A DNA stretch of 64,000 nt from Pseudomonas benzenivorans (GCF_024397895.1 NZ_CP073346.1:2666001-2730000), one strand, 5' to 3'. Positions 18,187-27,970 are shown, numbered from the stretch's first letter. A program made the numbers and translations. The notes: generated by a model from the sequence alone, not told the origin.

Positions 18187-18668
18187 TCGGCCTCCCGACA
18201 GCCGGCGCACAGGCCGACCACTTCCACGGTCTGGCTGTCGACGCTGAAACCCACAGCCGCGGCTGCCGTGACTATCGCCTGGCTGATCGCCGCCTGCTCC
18301 AGTTCGATCGCCGCGTGACAGTCGCGGCAGATGAGGAACTGGCCCTGGTGCGCGTGCTCCGGCTGGTTGCAGCCGACGAAGGCGTTGAGCGAGGCGATGC
18401 GGTGCACCAGGCCATGCTCGAGGAGGAAGTCGAGGGCGCGGTACACGGTTGGCGGTGCGGCGCGGCGACCGTCTTCCTCGCTCAGCACGGCGAGGATGTC
18501 GTAGGCGCCGAGCGGCTTGTGGCTCTGCCAGACCAGCTCCAGCACGCGCTTGCGCAGCGCGGTCAGGCGCAGGCCCTGGCGCGTGCAGATACTTTCGGCC
18601 TCGGCCAGGGCCTGGCTGACACAGCGCGAATGGTCGTGGGGGCGTGAAGCCAGCGGCGTGAGAATCAT
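18183..18668 (-). CDS. zur: zinc uptake regulator, Fur family
   Basis: Zn-sensing repressor of zinc uptake genes (called np20 in P. aeruginosa). Winged-helix DNA-binding half about 20-95 ([24 protein letters not shown]) and dimerisation half with the structural zinc site Cys114-x2-Cys117 and Cys154-x2-Cys157. N-terminal HDHSRC may add a metal site. 161 residues, normal. It is divergent from znuA across 66 bases holding a Zur-box-like palindrome, so it probably represses both directions including itself. Confidence 0.95.
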   Translation of the reverse strand: MILTPLASRPHDHSRCVSQALAEAESICTRQGLRLTALRKRVLELVWQSHKPLGAYDILAVLSEEDGRRAAPPTVYRALDFLLEHGLVHRIASLNAFVGCNQPEHAHQGQFLICRDCHAAIELEQAAISQAIVTAAAAVGFSVDSQTVEVVGLCAGCREAE

Positions 18669-18694
18669 GGGCGGCGACGACCTGATTGAGAGAC

Positions 18695-18707
18695 GTTATT
18701 ATATTAC
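18695..18707. promoter_or_regulatory. candidate Zur operator
   Basis: GTTATTATATTAC in the short zur/znuA gap matches the GTTATAnTATAAC form of known Zur boxes at most positions and lies 27 bases before the znuA start. It also overlaps sequence that could serve as a -10 element. Assignment rests on motif and location. Confidence 0.7.
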
Positions 18708-18734
18708 CTGTTCCGTCCAGCCTGAGTATTCCCC

Positions 18735-19721
18735 GTGCCGCGTCTTTTTCCTGCCTTCAGTCTGTTGTTCGTCCTTCTCGCCTTTACCGGCATCGCCCAG
18801 GCCGAGGTGCGTCTGCTGACCTCCATCAAGCCGCTGCAGCTGATCGCCGCGGCCGTGCAGGACGGCGTCGGCAGTCCCGAGGTGCTGTTGCCGCCCGGCG
18901 CCTCGCCGCACCACTACGCGCTGCGTCCCTCGGATGTGCGCCGGGTGCGCGAGGTCGAGCTGCTGTACTGGATAGGCGCCGACCTGGAGACCTTCCTGCC
19001 ACGGGTGCTGGAGGCGCGGGACAAGCCGAGCGTTGCCGTGCAGGATCTGCCGGGCCTGCAGCTGCGACACTTCGGCGACGAGCACGACGAGCACGACGAG
19101 CACGACGAGCACGACGAGCACGACGAGCACGACGAGCACGACGCTTCCCACGACAAGCACGAGGCCGAGGCGCACGAGCACGACCATGCCCACCGCCCTG
19201 GCAGCCTGGATGCGCACCTGTGGCTGCTGCCGGCCAATGCCCGGGTGATCGCCGCGCGCATGGCCGCCGACCTGGCGCTCGCCGATCCGCAAAATGCGCC
19301 TCGCTACCGGGCCAACCTGGCGGCCTTCGAAGCGCGCCTGGCCGCCCTCGACCAGCGCCTGCGCACGCGCCTGGCCGGCATCGCCGGCAAGCCCTACTTC
19401 GTCTTCCATGAAACCTACGACTACTTCGAGGCCGCCTACGACCTGCGCCACGCCGGGGTGTTCAGCATCGCCGGCGAGGTGCAGCCGGGCGCCCGCCACG
19501 TGGCGGCCATGCGCGCACAGCTGCAGGCTGTTGGTCCTACCTGCGTGTTCAGCGAGCCGCCGCTGCGTCCGCGCCTGGCCGAAACCCTGTCGGCCGGTTT
19601 GCCGGTGACCCTGGCCGAGCTGGACGCCATGGGCGGCAGCCTGGCGGTCGAGGCCGGTGGTTACGAGCGACTGCTCGAGCAACTGGGCGACAACCTGGCG
19701 AGCTGCCTCGAGCGCCTGTAG
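18735..19721 (+). CDS. znuA: zinc ABC transporter periplasmic binding protein
   Basis: Zinc receptor, cluster A-I binding protein. Start is a GTG; signal peptide ends at AQA (about residue 23). Zinc-ligand histidines are expected in [21 protein letters not shown] and [10 protein letters not shown]. Residues 116-136 are seven perfect EHD triplets, followed by [19 protein letters not shown]: an unusually regular form of the charged His-rich loop of ZnuA. Divergent from zur with a Zur-like box between. No clear ribosome site before the GTG. Confidence 0.95.
   Translation: MPRLFPAFSLLFVLLAFTGIAQAEVRLLTSIKPLQLIAAAVQDGVGSPEVLLPPGASPHHYALRPSDVRRVREVELLYWIGADLETFLPRVLEARDKPSVAVQDLPGLQLRHFGDEHDEHDEHDEHDEHDEHDEHDASHDKHEAEAHEHDHAHRPGSLDAHLWLLPANARVIAARMAADLALADPQNAPRYRANLAAFEARLAALDQRLRTRLAGIAGKPYFVFHETYDYFEAAYDLRHAGVFSIAGEVQPGARHVAAMRAQLQAVGPTCVFSEPPLRPRLAETLSAGLPVTLAELDAMGGSLAVEAGGYERLLEQLGDNLASCLERL
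19080..19142 (+). repeat. 9-bp tandem repeat, 7 perfect copies, within znuA
   Basis: GAGCACGAC repeated seven times without a mismatch, encoding (Glu-His-Asp)7. Because the unit is a multiple of three, copy-number change by slippage would alter loop length without breaking the frame. Assembly collapse or expansion of the copy number is possible. Confidence 0.97.
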
Positions 19722-19866
19722 GGACGCAGACGCCGTCACCCTCGGCCGACTTTTCGCCACGCTGGCGGCGCAGGGGCTAAGGTAGAAGGCAGTGGCCCCG
19801 ATGGCTGCAGGTCGGCTGCAGCCGCTCTTGGTCTGGGCCGCCCGGCACGTCGACGGGAGGACGGAC

Positions 19867-22008
19867 ATGGGCAAACGCGGCAAGACTGCACCGGCGGCTG
19901 CGCCTGACATCCCGCTGCAGGCGGCCGCGCTGGACATCTGGGCGCAGAAGTACTGCCTGCGTGATGGCGACGGCCAGCCGCTGGATGCCAGCGTCGATCA
20001 CGGCTGGCAGCGCATCGCCCGGGCGGTGGCCGAAGTCGAGGCGCCGGCGCTGCGCGAGCACTGGTACCAGGAGTTCCTCTGGGCCCTGCGCCACGGTGCC
20101 ATCCCGGCCGGGCGCATCGTCGCCAACGCCGGCGCCGGGGCCTACAAGCCGGCCACCTCGACCATCAACTGCACCGTCTCGGCGACCATCGAGGACGCCA
20201 TGGAGGCGATTCTCGGCCGCCTCTTGGAGGCCGGGCTGACGCTCAAGGCCGGCTGTGGCGTCGGCTACGAGTTCTCCACCCTGCGTCCCCGCGGGGCGCG
20301 GGTTTCCGGGGCGGGCGCACAGACCAGCGGGCCCCTGTCGTTCATGGATATCTACGACAAGATGTGCTTCACGGTCAGTTCGGCCGGCGGTCGCCGCGGC
20401 GCGCAGATGGCCACCTTCGACATCGCCCACCCGGACGTGCGCGCCTTTATCGACGCCAAGCGCGAGGATGGGCGGCTGCGTCAGTTCAACCTCAGCCTGC
20501 TGGTCGGCGACGATTTCATGCAGGCGGTCGAGCAGGACGCCGACTGGCCCTTGCTGTTCCCGGTCCATCCCAAGGAACGCGAGGGCCTGGACTTCGACGA
20601 TCCGGCCCAGGTGCGCTGGCGCGACTGGCCGCTGCAGCAGGGCTACTGCGTGGATGAGCAAGGCCGGGTGGCCTGCAAGGTCCATGGCAGCCTGCCGGCC
20701 CGCCAGCTCTGGGACCAGTTGATGGCCGCCACCTACGCCTACGCCGAGCCGGGCTTCATCCTCATCGACCGGGTCAACCAGTGGAACAACAACTGGTGGT
20801 GCGAGAACATCCGCGCCACCAACCCCTGCGGCGAGCAGCCGCTGCCGCCCAACGGCTCCTGCCTGCTCGGCTCGATCAACCTGACCCGCTTCGTCCTCGA
20901 CCCCTTCGGCGCTCAGGCACGCTTCGACTGGGACGGTTTCCGCCGCGTGGTGCGCATCTTCACCCGCCTGCTGGACAACGTGGTGGAGATCAACGGCCTG
21001 CCGTTGCCGGCCCAGCGCGAGGAAATCCTCGGCAAGCGCCGCCACGGCATGGGCTTTCTCGGCCTGGGGTCGGCGTTGGCGCTGCTCAAGTTGCGCTATG
21101 GCAGCGCCGAGGCCTGCGTGTTCACCGAGGAGGTGGCGCGCGAGATGGCCCTCACCGGCTGGCAGGTGGCCCTCGAACTGGCCGAGGAGAAGGGCCCGGC
21201 GCCGCTGCTATGCGAGGCGTTCGAGGTGACCGCGCAGATGCTGCGGCTGCGCCCGGAAATGGCGGCCGATGGTTACCAGGTCGGCGACTCCGTGCCCGGG
21301 CGCGTGCTGCATGCCCGCTACTCGCGCTATATGCAGCGCCTGGCCGAGCATGCTCCCGAGCTGGTGGCGGCCCTGGCCGAGCGCGGCGCGCGCTTCACCC
21401 ACCACAGCTCCATCGCCCCCACCGGCACCATCAGCCTGAGCCTGGCCAACAACGCGTCCAACGGCATCGAACCGAGCTTCGCCCAGCACTACTGGCGCAA
21501 CCTGATCCGCCCCGGGCGCAAGAGCAAGGAGCGGGTCGAGGTGTTCAGCTACGAGCTGCTGGCCTATCGCTGCCTGATCAACCCGCGGGCCATGCCCGGC
21601 TCCGACGACCCGACCGAGCGCCTGCCCGACTACTTCGTCAGCAGCGAGGACATCGGCCCCACCGAGCACGTGGATATCCAGGCGGCGGCGCAGAAGTGGG
21701 TCGACTCGTCGATCTCCAAGACCGCCAACGTACCCACCGACTACCCCTTCGAGGCCTTCAAGGACATCTACCGCTACGCCTGGCGCCAGGGCCTCAAGGG
21801 CTGCACCACCTTCCGCTTCAACCCGGCGGCGTTCCAGGGGGTGCTGGTCAAGCCGGCGGACCTGGCGCGCACCCGTTACCGCTTCGAGCTGGAGGACGGC
21901 AGCCAGGTGGAGCTGCAGGGCGACGAGGAGGTGGAGTACGACGGCCAGCTGCACAGCGCCGCCAACCTGTTCGAGGCGTTGAAGGAAGGCTACTACGGTA
22001 AGTATTGA
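19867..22008 (+). CDS. nrdJa: adenosylcobalamin-dependent ribonucleotide reductase, large part
   Basis: Class II reductase, makes deoxyribonucleotides with vitamin B12 coenzyme and needs no oxygen. Start MGKRGKTAPA has GGAGG 6 bases upstream. The three catalytic cysteines are visible: redox pair Cys102 and Cys332, thiyl-radical Cys321 in NPCGEQ with Asn319 and Glu323; the 11-residue spacing of Cys321/Cys332 matches the Thermotoga enzyme. The TGTISLSLANNASNGIEP segment follows. 713 residues; the C-terminal thiol module is on the separate nrdJb gene, 40 bases downstream. Confidence 0.95.
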   Translation: MGKRGKTAPAAAPDIPLQAAALDIWAQKYCLRDGDGQPLDASVDHGWQRIARAVAEVEAPALREHWYQEFLWALRHGAIPAGRIVANAGAGAYKPATSTINCTVSATIEDAMEAILGRLLEAGLTLKAGCGVGYEFSTLRPRGARVSGAGAQTSGPLSFMDIYDKMCFTVSSAGGRRGAQMATFDIAHPDVRAFIDAKREDGRLRQFNLSLLVGDDFMQAVEQDADWPLLFPVHPKEREGLDFDDPAQVRWRDWPLQQGYCVDEQGRVACKVHGSLPARQLWDQLMAATYAYAEPGFILIDRVNQWNNNWWCENIRATNPCGEQPLPPNGSCLLGSINLTRFVLDPFGAQARFDWDGFRRVVRIFTRLLDNVVEINGLPLPAQREEILGKRRHGMGFLGLGSALALLKLRYGSAEACVFTEEVAREMALTGWQVALELAEEKGPAPLLCEAFEVTAQMLRLRPEMAADGYQVGDSVPGRVLHARYSRYMQRLAEHAPELVAALAERGARFTHHSSIAPTGTISLSLANNASNGIEPSFAQHYWRNLIRPGRKSKERVEVFSYELLAYRCLINPRAMPGSDDPTERLPDYFVSSEDIGPTEHVDIQAAAQKWVDSSISKTANVPTDYPFEAFKDIYRYAWRQGLKGCTTFRFNPAAFQGVLVKPADLARTRYRFELEDGSQVELQGDEEVEYDGQLHSAANLFEALKEGYYGKY

Positions 22009-22048
22009 GCGGCGCTGCGCCCCCCTGGGCAGCCCGGTGGAGAAGAGC

Positions 22049-22735
22049 ATGGCGGTCAAGATCGAACAACGCATCACGGGTTTCCAGCTGGTCGACGAGG
22101 TGCCATCGGCGCAGCGCACCGCGGCCGAGGCGACGCCGGCACCGGTGCAGATGGACGAGACCCTGCAGCGTCCGGAGACCCTGTTCGGGGTGACCTACAA
22201 GATCAAGTCGCCGCTGTTCGAGCATGCCCTGTACGTCACCATCAACGACATCCTGCTCAACGCCGGCACGCCCCATGAGCAGCGGCGCCCCTTCGAGATC
22301 TTCATCAACTCCAAGGGCATGGAACATTTCCAGTGGATAGTGGCGCTGACCCGGATCATGTCGGCGGTGTTCCGCAAGGGCGGCGACTGTACCTTCCTGG
22401 TCGAGGAGCTGAAGGCGGTGTTCGACCCGCGTGGCGGCTACCTCAAGCGTGGCGGGGTGTACATGCCGTCGCTGGTGGCGGAGATCGGCGCGGTGCTGGA
22501 GCGCCACCTGACCGCCATCGGGCTGCTCGAAGGCCATGAGCTGGACGCGCAGCAGCGGCGGATGCTGGCGGAGAAGTGGGCGGTCTACCAGGCCAGCCAG
22601 GACGCCGCCTCGGTGGAACCCGGAGAGGGCTTTCCGCCGGGCGCCCAGTTGTGCGGCAAGTGCCAGACCCAGGCGGTGGTGCAGCTGGAAGGCTGCGCCA
22701 CCTGCCTCAATTGCGGCTATTCCAGGTGCGGCTAA
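22049..22735 (+). CDS. nrdJb: ribonucleotide reductase class II, C-terminal subunit
   Basis: Supplies the TSCPD domain and the zinc/redox cysteine tail of class II reductase; needed with NrdJa in P. aeruginosa (established). Start MAVKIEQRITGF is chosen for the GGAG 6 bases upstream rather than the GTG 12 bases earlier. TSCPD core FEIFINSKGMEHFQW and RKGGDCTFLVEELK. The tail has six cysteines (CGKC, CATC, CGYSRC), the last pair probably re-reducing NrdJa. 228 residues. Confidence 0.93.
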   Translation: MAVKIEQRITGFQLVDEVPSAQRTAAEATPAPVQMDETLQRPETLFGVTYKIKSPLFEHALYVTINDILLNAGTPHEQRRPFEIFINSKGMEHFQWIVALTRIMSAVFRKGGDCTFLVEELKAVFDPRGGYLKRGGVYMPSLVAEIGAVLERHLTAIGLLEGHELDAQQRRMLAEKWAVYQASQDAASVEPGEGFPPGAQLCGKCQTQAVVQLEGCATCLNCGYSRCG

Positions 22736-22756
22736 GGCAGCTGCCGTAGGGTGCGC

Positions 22757-23707
22757 TCAGAGGGCGAACGGCAGCGGCAGGTCGACCCGCTGGCGCTGGG
22801 CCAGGCGGCGGAGGAACTCGTTGGGGTCGTGGATCAGCACTTCCTGGCCGGCGAAGGACTCGGCGGCGATCAGCCGGGACAGCCAGAAGCGCACGCAAGC
22901 CACGCGCAGCATGGCCGGCCACAGCTCCGCCTCGGCGGCGCCGAACGGCCGTAGCGAGGCATAGGCGCCGAGCAGGGCCTGGGCGCGGGCGTGATCGAGG
23001 CTGCCATCGGGCTCCGAGCACCAGTCGTTGAGGGTGATCGCCAGGTCGTAGAGCATCGGCCCCGAACAGGCGTTGTAGAAATCGATCACCCCGGTCAGGT
23101 GGTTGCCGTCGAACAGCACGTTGTCGCGGAACAGGTCGGCATGCAGGTTGGCCCGCGGCAGGGCGAGAATCTTCGGCTTCAGCGCGGCGATCTCGGCCAG
23201 GGCGTCGCGCAGCAGCGGCAGGTCGGCTTCCGGTAGCTTGAGGGCCAGGCTCGGGCCTTCGGCGAGCATCCAGTCCAGGCCGCGGTCGCTCTTGCGCTCG
23301 AGGATCTGCTTGCGGGTGGCCAGGTGCAGGTGGGCCAGCAGGCTGCCGACCTCCGCGCAGTGGTGCGGGTTGGGGTGGGTGATGTGCTTGCCGGGCAGGC
23401 GCGGCTGCAGCAGCGCCGGCTTTTCCGCCAGCTCGCGCAGCGCCTCGCCGGCCTCGGTGCGCAAGGCGTAGGGCACCGGCAGGTCGGCCTCGTGGAGCAC
23501 GTCGAGCAGTTCGATGAAGAACGGCAGGTCGGCGCTCGGGCCGCGCTCGATCAGGGTCAGGACGAACTCGCCCTGCTCCAGGCTGACGAAGAAATTGCTG
23601 TTCTCGCTTCCGGCGGCGATGCCCTGGAAGTCGCGCAGGCGACCGAGCCCGTAAGGCGCGAGAAAGGCTTCCAGCTCATGACGCTCGAGGGGGGTGAAGA
23701 CCGACAT
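22757..23707 (-). CDS. thrB: homoserine kinase (ThrB type, APH-fold)
   Basis: Phosphorylates homoserine in threonine synthesis; this is the pseudomonad type related to choline/aminoglycoside kinases, not the GHMP type of E. coli. Catalytic loop His189-Ala-Asp191-x3-Asp195-Asn196 (HADLFRDN) and metal-binding Asp209 in GVIDFYNAC. 316 residues is standard. No clear ribosome site; the start lies 12 bases after the stop of the DUF2782 gene, with which it is probably co-transcribed. Confidence 0.93.
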   Translation of the reverse strand: MSVFTPLERHELEAFLAPYGLGRLRDFQGIAAGSENSNFFVSLEQGEFVLTLIERGPSADLPFFIELLDVLHEADLPVPYALRTEAGEALRELAEKPALLQPRLPGKHITHPNPHHCAEVGSLLAHLHLATRKQILERKSDRGLDWMLAEGPSLALKLPEADLPLLRDALAEIAALKPKILALPRANLHADLFRDNVLFDGNHLTGVIDFYNACSGPMLYDLAITLNDWCSEPDGSLDHARAQALLGAYASLRPFGAAEAELWPAMLRVACVRFWLSRLIAAESFAGQEVLIHDPNEFLRRLAQRQRVDLPLPFAL

Positions 23708-23719
23708 ATCAGGATCGCT

Positions 23720-24004
23720 TTACCATTTGAAGATTTCCCAGGCCGGAATCAGCATGTCCGGTTGGTCGGAGCGCACGAAGTTGCCATCGCTGCCATCGGC
23801 ACGCACCAGGAAGTAGGGGACACCGCCTTTCGGGATGACCTTGATTGCATAGAGGAAGCCATTGACCCGGTACTCCTCGATGGTCTTGTCGCCCTCCTGG
23901 CGGATGGTCACGTCCGGTTCCGCGGACACCGGATCCTCGGCGTGCGCCGCGAGCGACGCACATGCCAGCAGGCTGGCCAGCAACAGGCGATTGACTGTGC
24001 GCAT
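23720..24004 (-). CDS. small secreted DUF2782 protein
   Basis: 94 residues. Signal peptide MRTVNRLLLASLLACASLAAHA, mature protein of about 72 residues with the family segment VRQEGDKTIEEYRVNGFLYAIKVIPKGGVPY (here TIRQEGDKTIEEYRVNG). AAGG 7 bases upstream. Paired with thrB and divergent from polA in pseudomonads. Function unknown. Confidence 0.9.
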   Translation of the reverse strand: MRTVNRLLLASLLACASLAAHAEDPVSAEPDVTIRQEGDKTIEEYRVNGFLYAIKVIPKGGVPYFLVRADGSDGNFVRSDQPDMLIPAWEIFKW

Positions 24005-24078
24005 GATAACCTTGTCCCTTTGTCGTCAATGGTGCAGTCATTCTAGCGCTGCCTCCGCCGAAAAGGTTGATCCTGCTC

Positions 24079-26862
24079 ATGAGCCAAGCCCCTCTCGTCC
24101 TGGTCGACGGGTCCTCGTACCTGTACCGCGCCTTCCATGCCCTGCCGCCGCTGACCACCTCCAAGGGCCTGCCCACCGGCGCGGTCAAGGGCGTGCTGAA
24201 CATGCTCAAGAGCCTGCGCAAGCAATACCCGGGCAGCCCCTTTGCCGTGGTCTTCGACGCCAAGGGCGGGACCTTCCGCGACGAACTCTATGCCGAGTAC
24301 AAGGCCAACCGGCCGTCGATGCCCGATGACCTGCGCGTGCAGGTCGAGCCGTTGCACGCCAGCGTCCGCGCCCTGGGCCTGCCGCTGCTGTGCGTCGAGG
24401 GCGTGGAGGCCGACGACGTGATCGGCACCCTGGCCCGCCAAGGCGCCGCCCAGGGCCGCGACGTGGTGATCTCCACCGGTGACAAGGACATGGCGCAGCT
24501 GGTCTGCCCGCACGTTACGCTGGTCAATACCATGACCGGAAGCGTCTACGACGTGGATGGCGTGAAAGAGAAATTCGGCGTCGGTCCGGAACTGATCATC
24601 GACTACCTGGCGCTGATGGGCGACAAGGTCGACAACATCCCCGGCGTCCCCGGAGTCGGCGAGAAGACCGCGCTGGGCCTGCTGGTCGGCATCGGCGGCG
24701 GCCTCGACGTGCTCTACGCCAACCTCGACAAGGTGCCGGCGCTGCCGATCCGCGGCGCCAAGACGCTGCCGGCCAAGCTCGAGGAACACCGCGAGATGGC
24801 CTACCTGTCCTACGAGCTGGCGACCATCAAGCTGGACGTGCCGCTGAACATCGAGATCGACGCCCTGCAGCCGGGCGAGCCGGACCAGGCGGCGCTGGCC
24901 GAACTGTATGCCGAGCTGGAGTTCAAGAGCTGGCTGGACGACCTGCTGCGTCAGGACAAGCGCCTGGCGCAGCAGGCCGCGGCCCCGGCCGGCGACCTGT
25001 TCGCCGCGCCGGCGGCGGAAACCACCGCAGAGGCCGCGGCCGTCGAGGCGGACTACCAGGTCGTTCTGGAGCAGGACCAGTTCGAGACCTGGCTGGGCAA
25101 GCTCAAGGCGGCCGAGCTGATCGCCTTCGACAGCGAAACCACCAGCCTCGACGCCCAGCAGGCGCAGCTGGTCGGCCTGTCCTTCGCGGTCAGCGCCCAC
25201 GAGGCGGCCTATATCCCCCTGGCCCACTCCTACATGGGCGTGCCCAGGCAGCTGGATCGCGACGCGGTGCTGCAGGCGCTCAAGCCGATCCTCGAGGACC
25301 CGGCCAAGGCCAAGGTCGGCCAGCACGCCAAGTACGACATCAATGTCCTGGCCAATGCCAGCACGCCGATCGCCGTGCAGGGCGTGGCCTTCGACACCAT
25401 GCTCGAGTCCTATGTGCTGGACGCCACCGCCACCCGTCACGACATGGACAGCCTGGCGCTCAAGTACCTGGGCCACAGCACCACCCGTTTCGAGGACATC
25501 GCCGGCAAGGGCGCCAAGCAGCTGACCTTCGACCAGATTGCCCTGGAGCAGGCCGGACCCTACGCGGCGGAGGACGCCGACATCACCCTGCGCCTGCACC
25601 AGACGCTGTGGGCCAGGCTCGAGACCGAGCCATCCCTGGCCAAGGTGTTGCGGGAGATCGAGATGCCGCTGGTGCCGGTGCTGGCGCGCATCGAGCGCCA
25701 GGGCGCGCTGGTCGATGCCAAGCTGCTCGGCGAGCACAGCCAGGAGCTGGGCGACAAGCTGGTGGAGCTGGAGCGTCAGGCTTTCGCCATTGCCGGCGAG
25801 GAGTTCAACCTGGCCTCGCCCAAGCAGCTCGGGGTGATTCTCTATGAAAAACTCGGCCTGCCGATTATCAGCAAGACCGCCAAGGGCCAGCCGTCCACCG
25901 CCGAGGCGGTGCTCGCCGAACTGGCCGAGCAGGACTTCGAGCTGCCCAAGGTGCTGATGCAGTACCGCAGCCTGAGCAAGCTCAAGAGTACCTACACCGA
26001 CCGCCTGCCGGAGCAGATCAACCCGCGCACCGGGCGCATCCACACCAGCTATCACCAGGCGGTGGCGGCCACCGGGCGGCTGTCGTCCAGCGATCCGAAC
26101 CTGCAGAACATCCCGATCCGCACCGCCGAGGGCCGGCGCATTCGCCAGGCCTTCGTCGCGCCCAAGGGCTACAAGCTGCTGGCCGCCGACTACTCGCAGA
26201 TCGAGCTGCGCATCATGGCCCACCTGGCCAGGGACGAAGGCTTGCTGGACGCCTTCCGCCATGATCGCGACGTGCACCGCGCCACCGCCGCCGAGGTGTT
26301 CGGCGTGGCCCTGGACGAGGTGACCACCGAGCAGCGGCGCAGCGCCAAGGCGATCAACTTCGGCCTGATCTACGGCATGAGCGCCTTCGGCCTGGCCAAG
26401 CAGATCGGTGTCGACCGCAAGCAGTCCCAGGCCTATATCGACCGCTACTTCTCCCGTTACCCCGGCGTGCTCGCCTACATGGAGCGCACCCGCGAGCAGG
26501 CCGCGCAGCAGGGCTTCGTCGAGACCCTGTTCGGCCGCCGCCTGTACCTGCCGGAGATCAACGCGAAGAACCAGGCGCTGCGCAAGGGCGCCGAGCGCAC
26601 GGCGATCAACGCGCCGATGCAGGGCACCGCGGCGGACATCATGAAGCGCGCCATGGTCGCGGTGGATGCCTGGCTGAGCGAGTCCGGGCTGGACGCCAAG
26701 GTGATCCTGCAGGTGCACGACGAACTGGTGCTGGAGGTGCGCGAGGACCTGCTCGAGCAGGTCGGCGAGCGGATCAAGGCGTTGATGGGCGGCGCGGCGG
26801 AGCTGGCGGTGCCGCTGCTGGTCGAGGTCGGCGTGGGGAACAATTGGGACGAGGCGCACTGA
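24079..26862 (+). CDS. polA: DNA polymerase I
   Basis: Repair and Okazaki-fragment processing polymerase, 927 residues. N-terminal 5' nuclease domain ([17 protein letters not shown]), 3'-5' exonuclease domain with the DEDD-type FDSETTSLD, and polymerase domain with motif [14 protein letters not shown] and motif [11 protein letters not shown]. Start [11 protein letters not shown] is the family start; the frame opens four codons earlier only with a TTG. Divergent from DUF2782/thrB and followed by the ErsA-like RNA. Confidence 0.97.
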   Translation: MSQAPLVLVDGSSYLYRAFHALPPLTTSKGLPTGAVKGVLNMLKSLRKQYPGSPFAVVFDAKGGTFRDELYAEYKANRPSMPDDLRVQVEPLHASVRALGLPLLCVEGVEADDVIGTLARQGAAQGRDVVISTGDKDMAQLVCPHVTLVNTMTGSVYDVDGVKEKFGVGPELIIDYLALMGDKVDNIPGVPGVGEKTALGLLVGIGGGLDVLYANLDKVPALPIRGAKTLPAKLEEHREMAYLSYELATIKLDVPLNIEIDALQPGEPDQAALAELYAELEFKSWLDDLLRQDKRLAQQAAAPAGDLFAAPAAETTAEAAAVEADYQVVLEQDQFETWLGKLKAAELIAFDSETTSLDAQQAQLVGLSFAVSAHEAAYIPLAHSYMGVPRQLDRDAVLQALKPILEDPAKAKVGQHAKYDINVLANASTPIAVQGVAFDTMLESYVLDATATRHDMDSLALKYLGHSTTRFEDIAGKGAKQLTFDQIALEQAGPYAAEDADITLRLHQTLWARLETEPSLAKVLREIEMPLVPVLARIERQGALVDAKLLGEHSQELGDKLVELERQAFAIAGEEFNLASPKQLGVILYEKLGLPIISKTAKGQPSTAEAVLAELAEQDFELPKVLMQYRSLSKLKSTYTDRLPEQINPRTGRIHTSYHQAVAATGRLSSSDPNLQNIPIRTAEGRRIRQAFVAPKGYKLLAADYSQIELRIMAHLARDEGLLDAFRHDRDVHRATAAEVFGVALDEVTTEQRRSAKAINFGLIYGMSAFGLAKQIGVDRKQSQAYIDRYFSRYPGVLAYMERTREQAAQQGFVETLFGRRLYLPEINAKNQALRKGAERTAINAPMQGTAADIMKRAMVAVDAWLSESGLDAKVILQVHDELVLEVREDLLEQVGERIKALMGGAAELAVPLLVEVGVGNNWDEAH

Positions 26863-26976
26863 TACCTTGGGGTTGTGCCGCGGCGCCTGCGGCGTGATGC
26901 CTCGGGCGCCGGGCCCTTAGATCCAGGGGGTATTGTCCGTGCGTTACTTATTGCCAATAGATTCTAAAAACGCGCT

Positions 26977-27004
26977 GAACTTTGCGTTTGCACCGGCAGT
27001 CACA
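26977..27004 (+). promoter_or_regulatory. candidate AlgU (sigma 22)-type promoter of the small RNA
   Basis: GAACTT (26977-26982), 17-base spacer, TCACA (27000-27004) at -10. The -35 is the extracytoplasmic-stress sigma consensus; the -10 matches TCTGA at the first two and last base. It places the start at about 27010. ErsA of P. aeruginosa is known to be AlgU-dependent. Confidence 0.65.
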
Positions 27005-27009
27005 GTCTA

Positions 27010-27141
27010 GGAACGGCTGATCAAGCCTTCGATGCTCCTATGTTGTGTTAAGTGTTGGCAGACATCTGAACCCCGCCCTAGCGGTTCAGACCCTTAAACC
27101 CCGAACTTCTCCCTCCCCATCCGAAGCTCGGGGTTTTTTTT
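27010..27141 (+). ncRNA. ersA: ErsA-like small regulatory RNA
   Basis: Located between polA and engB, the locus of ErsA in pseudomonads (and of Spot 42 in enterobacteria). ErsA in P. aeruginosa is Hfq-bound and represses algC and oprD (established). From the predicted start to the end of the T-run is 132 bases, the size I recall for ErsA. A first hairpin is CTGAACC...GGTTCAG (27066-27089); the 3' end is a rho-independent terminator. Identification rests on synteny and architecture, not on alignment. Confidence 0.85.
27099..27141 (+). terminator. rho-independent terminator of the ErsA-like RNA
   Basis: Stem CCCCGA-A-CTTC with GAAG-C-TCGGGG around a 13-base C-rich loop (TCCCTCCCCATCC), followed by eight T. 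The unpaired C-rich loop could also base-pair with G-rich ribosome sites of targets. Confidence 0.92.
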
Positions 27142-27197
27142 GCCCGCAGGAAAGTGCCGCGGGGCCGTCGGACCGCAGCCCTACCCGCCCGCCTGCG

Positions 27198-27836
27198 TCA
27201 CTCGTCGTCTGTGGCCGGCTGGCTCAGCTCCATCCACTCGGCCAGCACCGCCTGGGCCTGTTCCACGCCCTGGCGCTTGGGCGCCGAGAACAGCTGAATG
27301 CTGACGCCATTGCCCCAGCCTTTGCGAATGTCCTGCTGGACCTTGAGCAGCGCGTTCTTCGCCGCGCCGAAGGCCAGCTTGTCGGACTTGGTCAGGAGGA
27401 TATGCATGGGCATCTGGCTGGCGCCCGACCAGTCCAGCATCAATTGGTCGAACTCGGTCAGCGGGTGGCGGATGTCCATCATCAGGATCAGCCCGCGCAG
27501 GCTCTCGCGGCTGCCCAGGTAGGCCTCCAGGTGTTTCTGCCAGTGCTGCTTGAGCGGGATCGGCACCTTGGCGTAGCCATAGCCGGGCAGGTCGACCAGG
27601 CGGCGCTCGTCGTCCAGGCGGAAAAAATTGAGCAGCTGGGTGCGCCCCGGGGTCTTCGAGGTGCGCGCCAGGCTGGCGTGGGTCAGGGTGTTCAGGGCGC
27701 TGGACTTGCCGGCGTTGGAGCGTCCGGCGAAGGCCACCTCATAGCCCTGGTCATCCGGGCATTGGTCGACTTTCGCGGCGCTGATAAGGAAGCTGGCCTG
27801 TTGGCACAGACCGATAATGGGGTTCTTGGCTTGCAT
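27198..27836 (-). CDS. engB: ribosome biogenesis GTPase EngB (YsxC/YihA)
   Basis: Essential GTPase for 50S assembly. G1 loop GRSNAGKSS (38-46), G2 region [10 protein letters not shown]3 DLPGYG and G4 TKSDK are present. Start [13 protein letters not shown] matches the family; the longer upstream frame has no ribosome site. 212 residues. Divergent from the cytochrome c5 gene and convergent with the small RNA. Confidence 0.95.
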   Translation of the reverse strand: MQAKNPIIGLCQQASFLISAAKVDQCPDDQGYEVAFAGRSNAGKSSALNTLTHASLARTSKTPGRTQLLNFFRLDDERRLVDLPGYGYAKVPIPLKQHWQKHLEAYLGSRESLRGLILMMDIRHPLTEFDQLMLDWSGASQMPMHILLTKSDKLAFGAAKNALLKVQQDIRKGWGNGVSIQLFSAPKRQGVEQAQAVLAEWMELSQPATDDE

Positions 27837-27964
27837 CGGGGCATCCGTTGAGGGCGGGCGTGGGGACGTGGTGAGGCGCGTGGCCCTTGCGACAATTGCG
27901 CACAGCCTGCCGGGCGCTCGGCCGCGCGGCAAGTGGCGTCGTTTCCGTTTCAGTGGCGCCAGTA

Positions 27965-27970
27965 TATAAT
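27965..27970 (+). promoter_or_regulatory. candidate -10 element upstream of the cytochrome genes
   Basis: A perfect TATAAT within AGTATATAATGCC, 115 bases before the cytochrome c5 gene and about 130 bases from engB. No good -35 lies 16-18 bases upstream, so the promoter may be activator-dependent. Confidence 0.4.

Noticed and set aside
19080..19142. Possible CRISPR-like array
   Set aside because: It is a contiguous tandem repeat with no spacers, inside the znuA coding frame.
19722..19866. Cobalamin riboswitch before nrdJa
   Set aside because: The gap is only 145 bases and no B12-box-like core is visible; only a short GGCTGCAG/CTGCAGCC hairpin is present.
24043..26859. Very long open frame antisense to polA
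   Set aside because: GC-rich codon usage of polA leaves the opposite frame open; the translation is low-complexity (Gly/Leu/Gln/His) with no domain. The same explains long antisense frames over coxA, recB, the TRAP permease and the Na/Pi gene.
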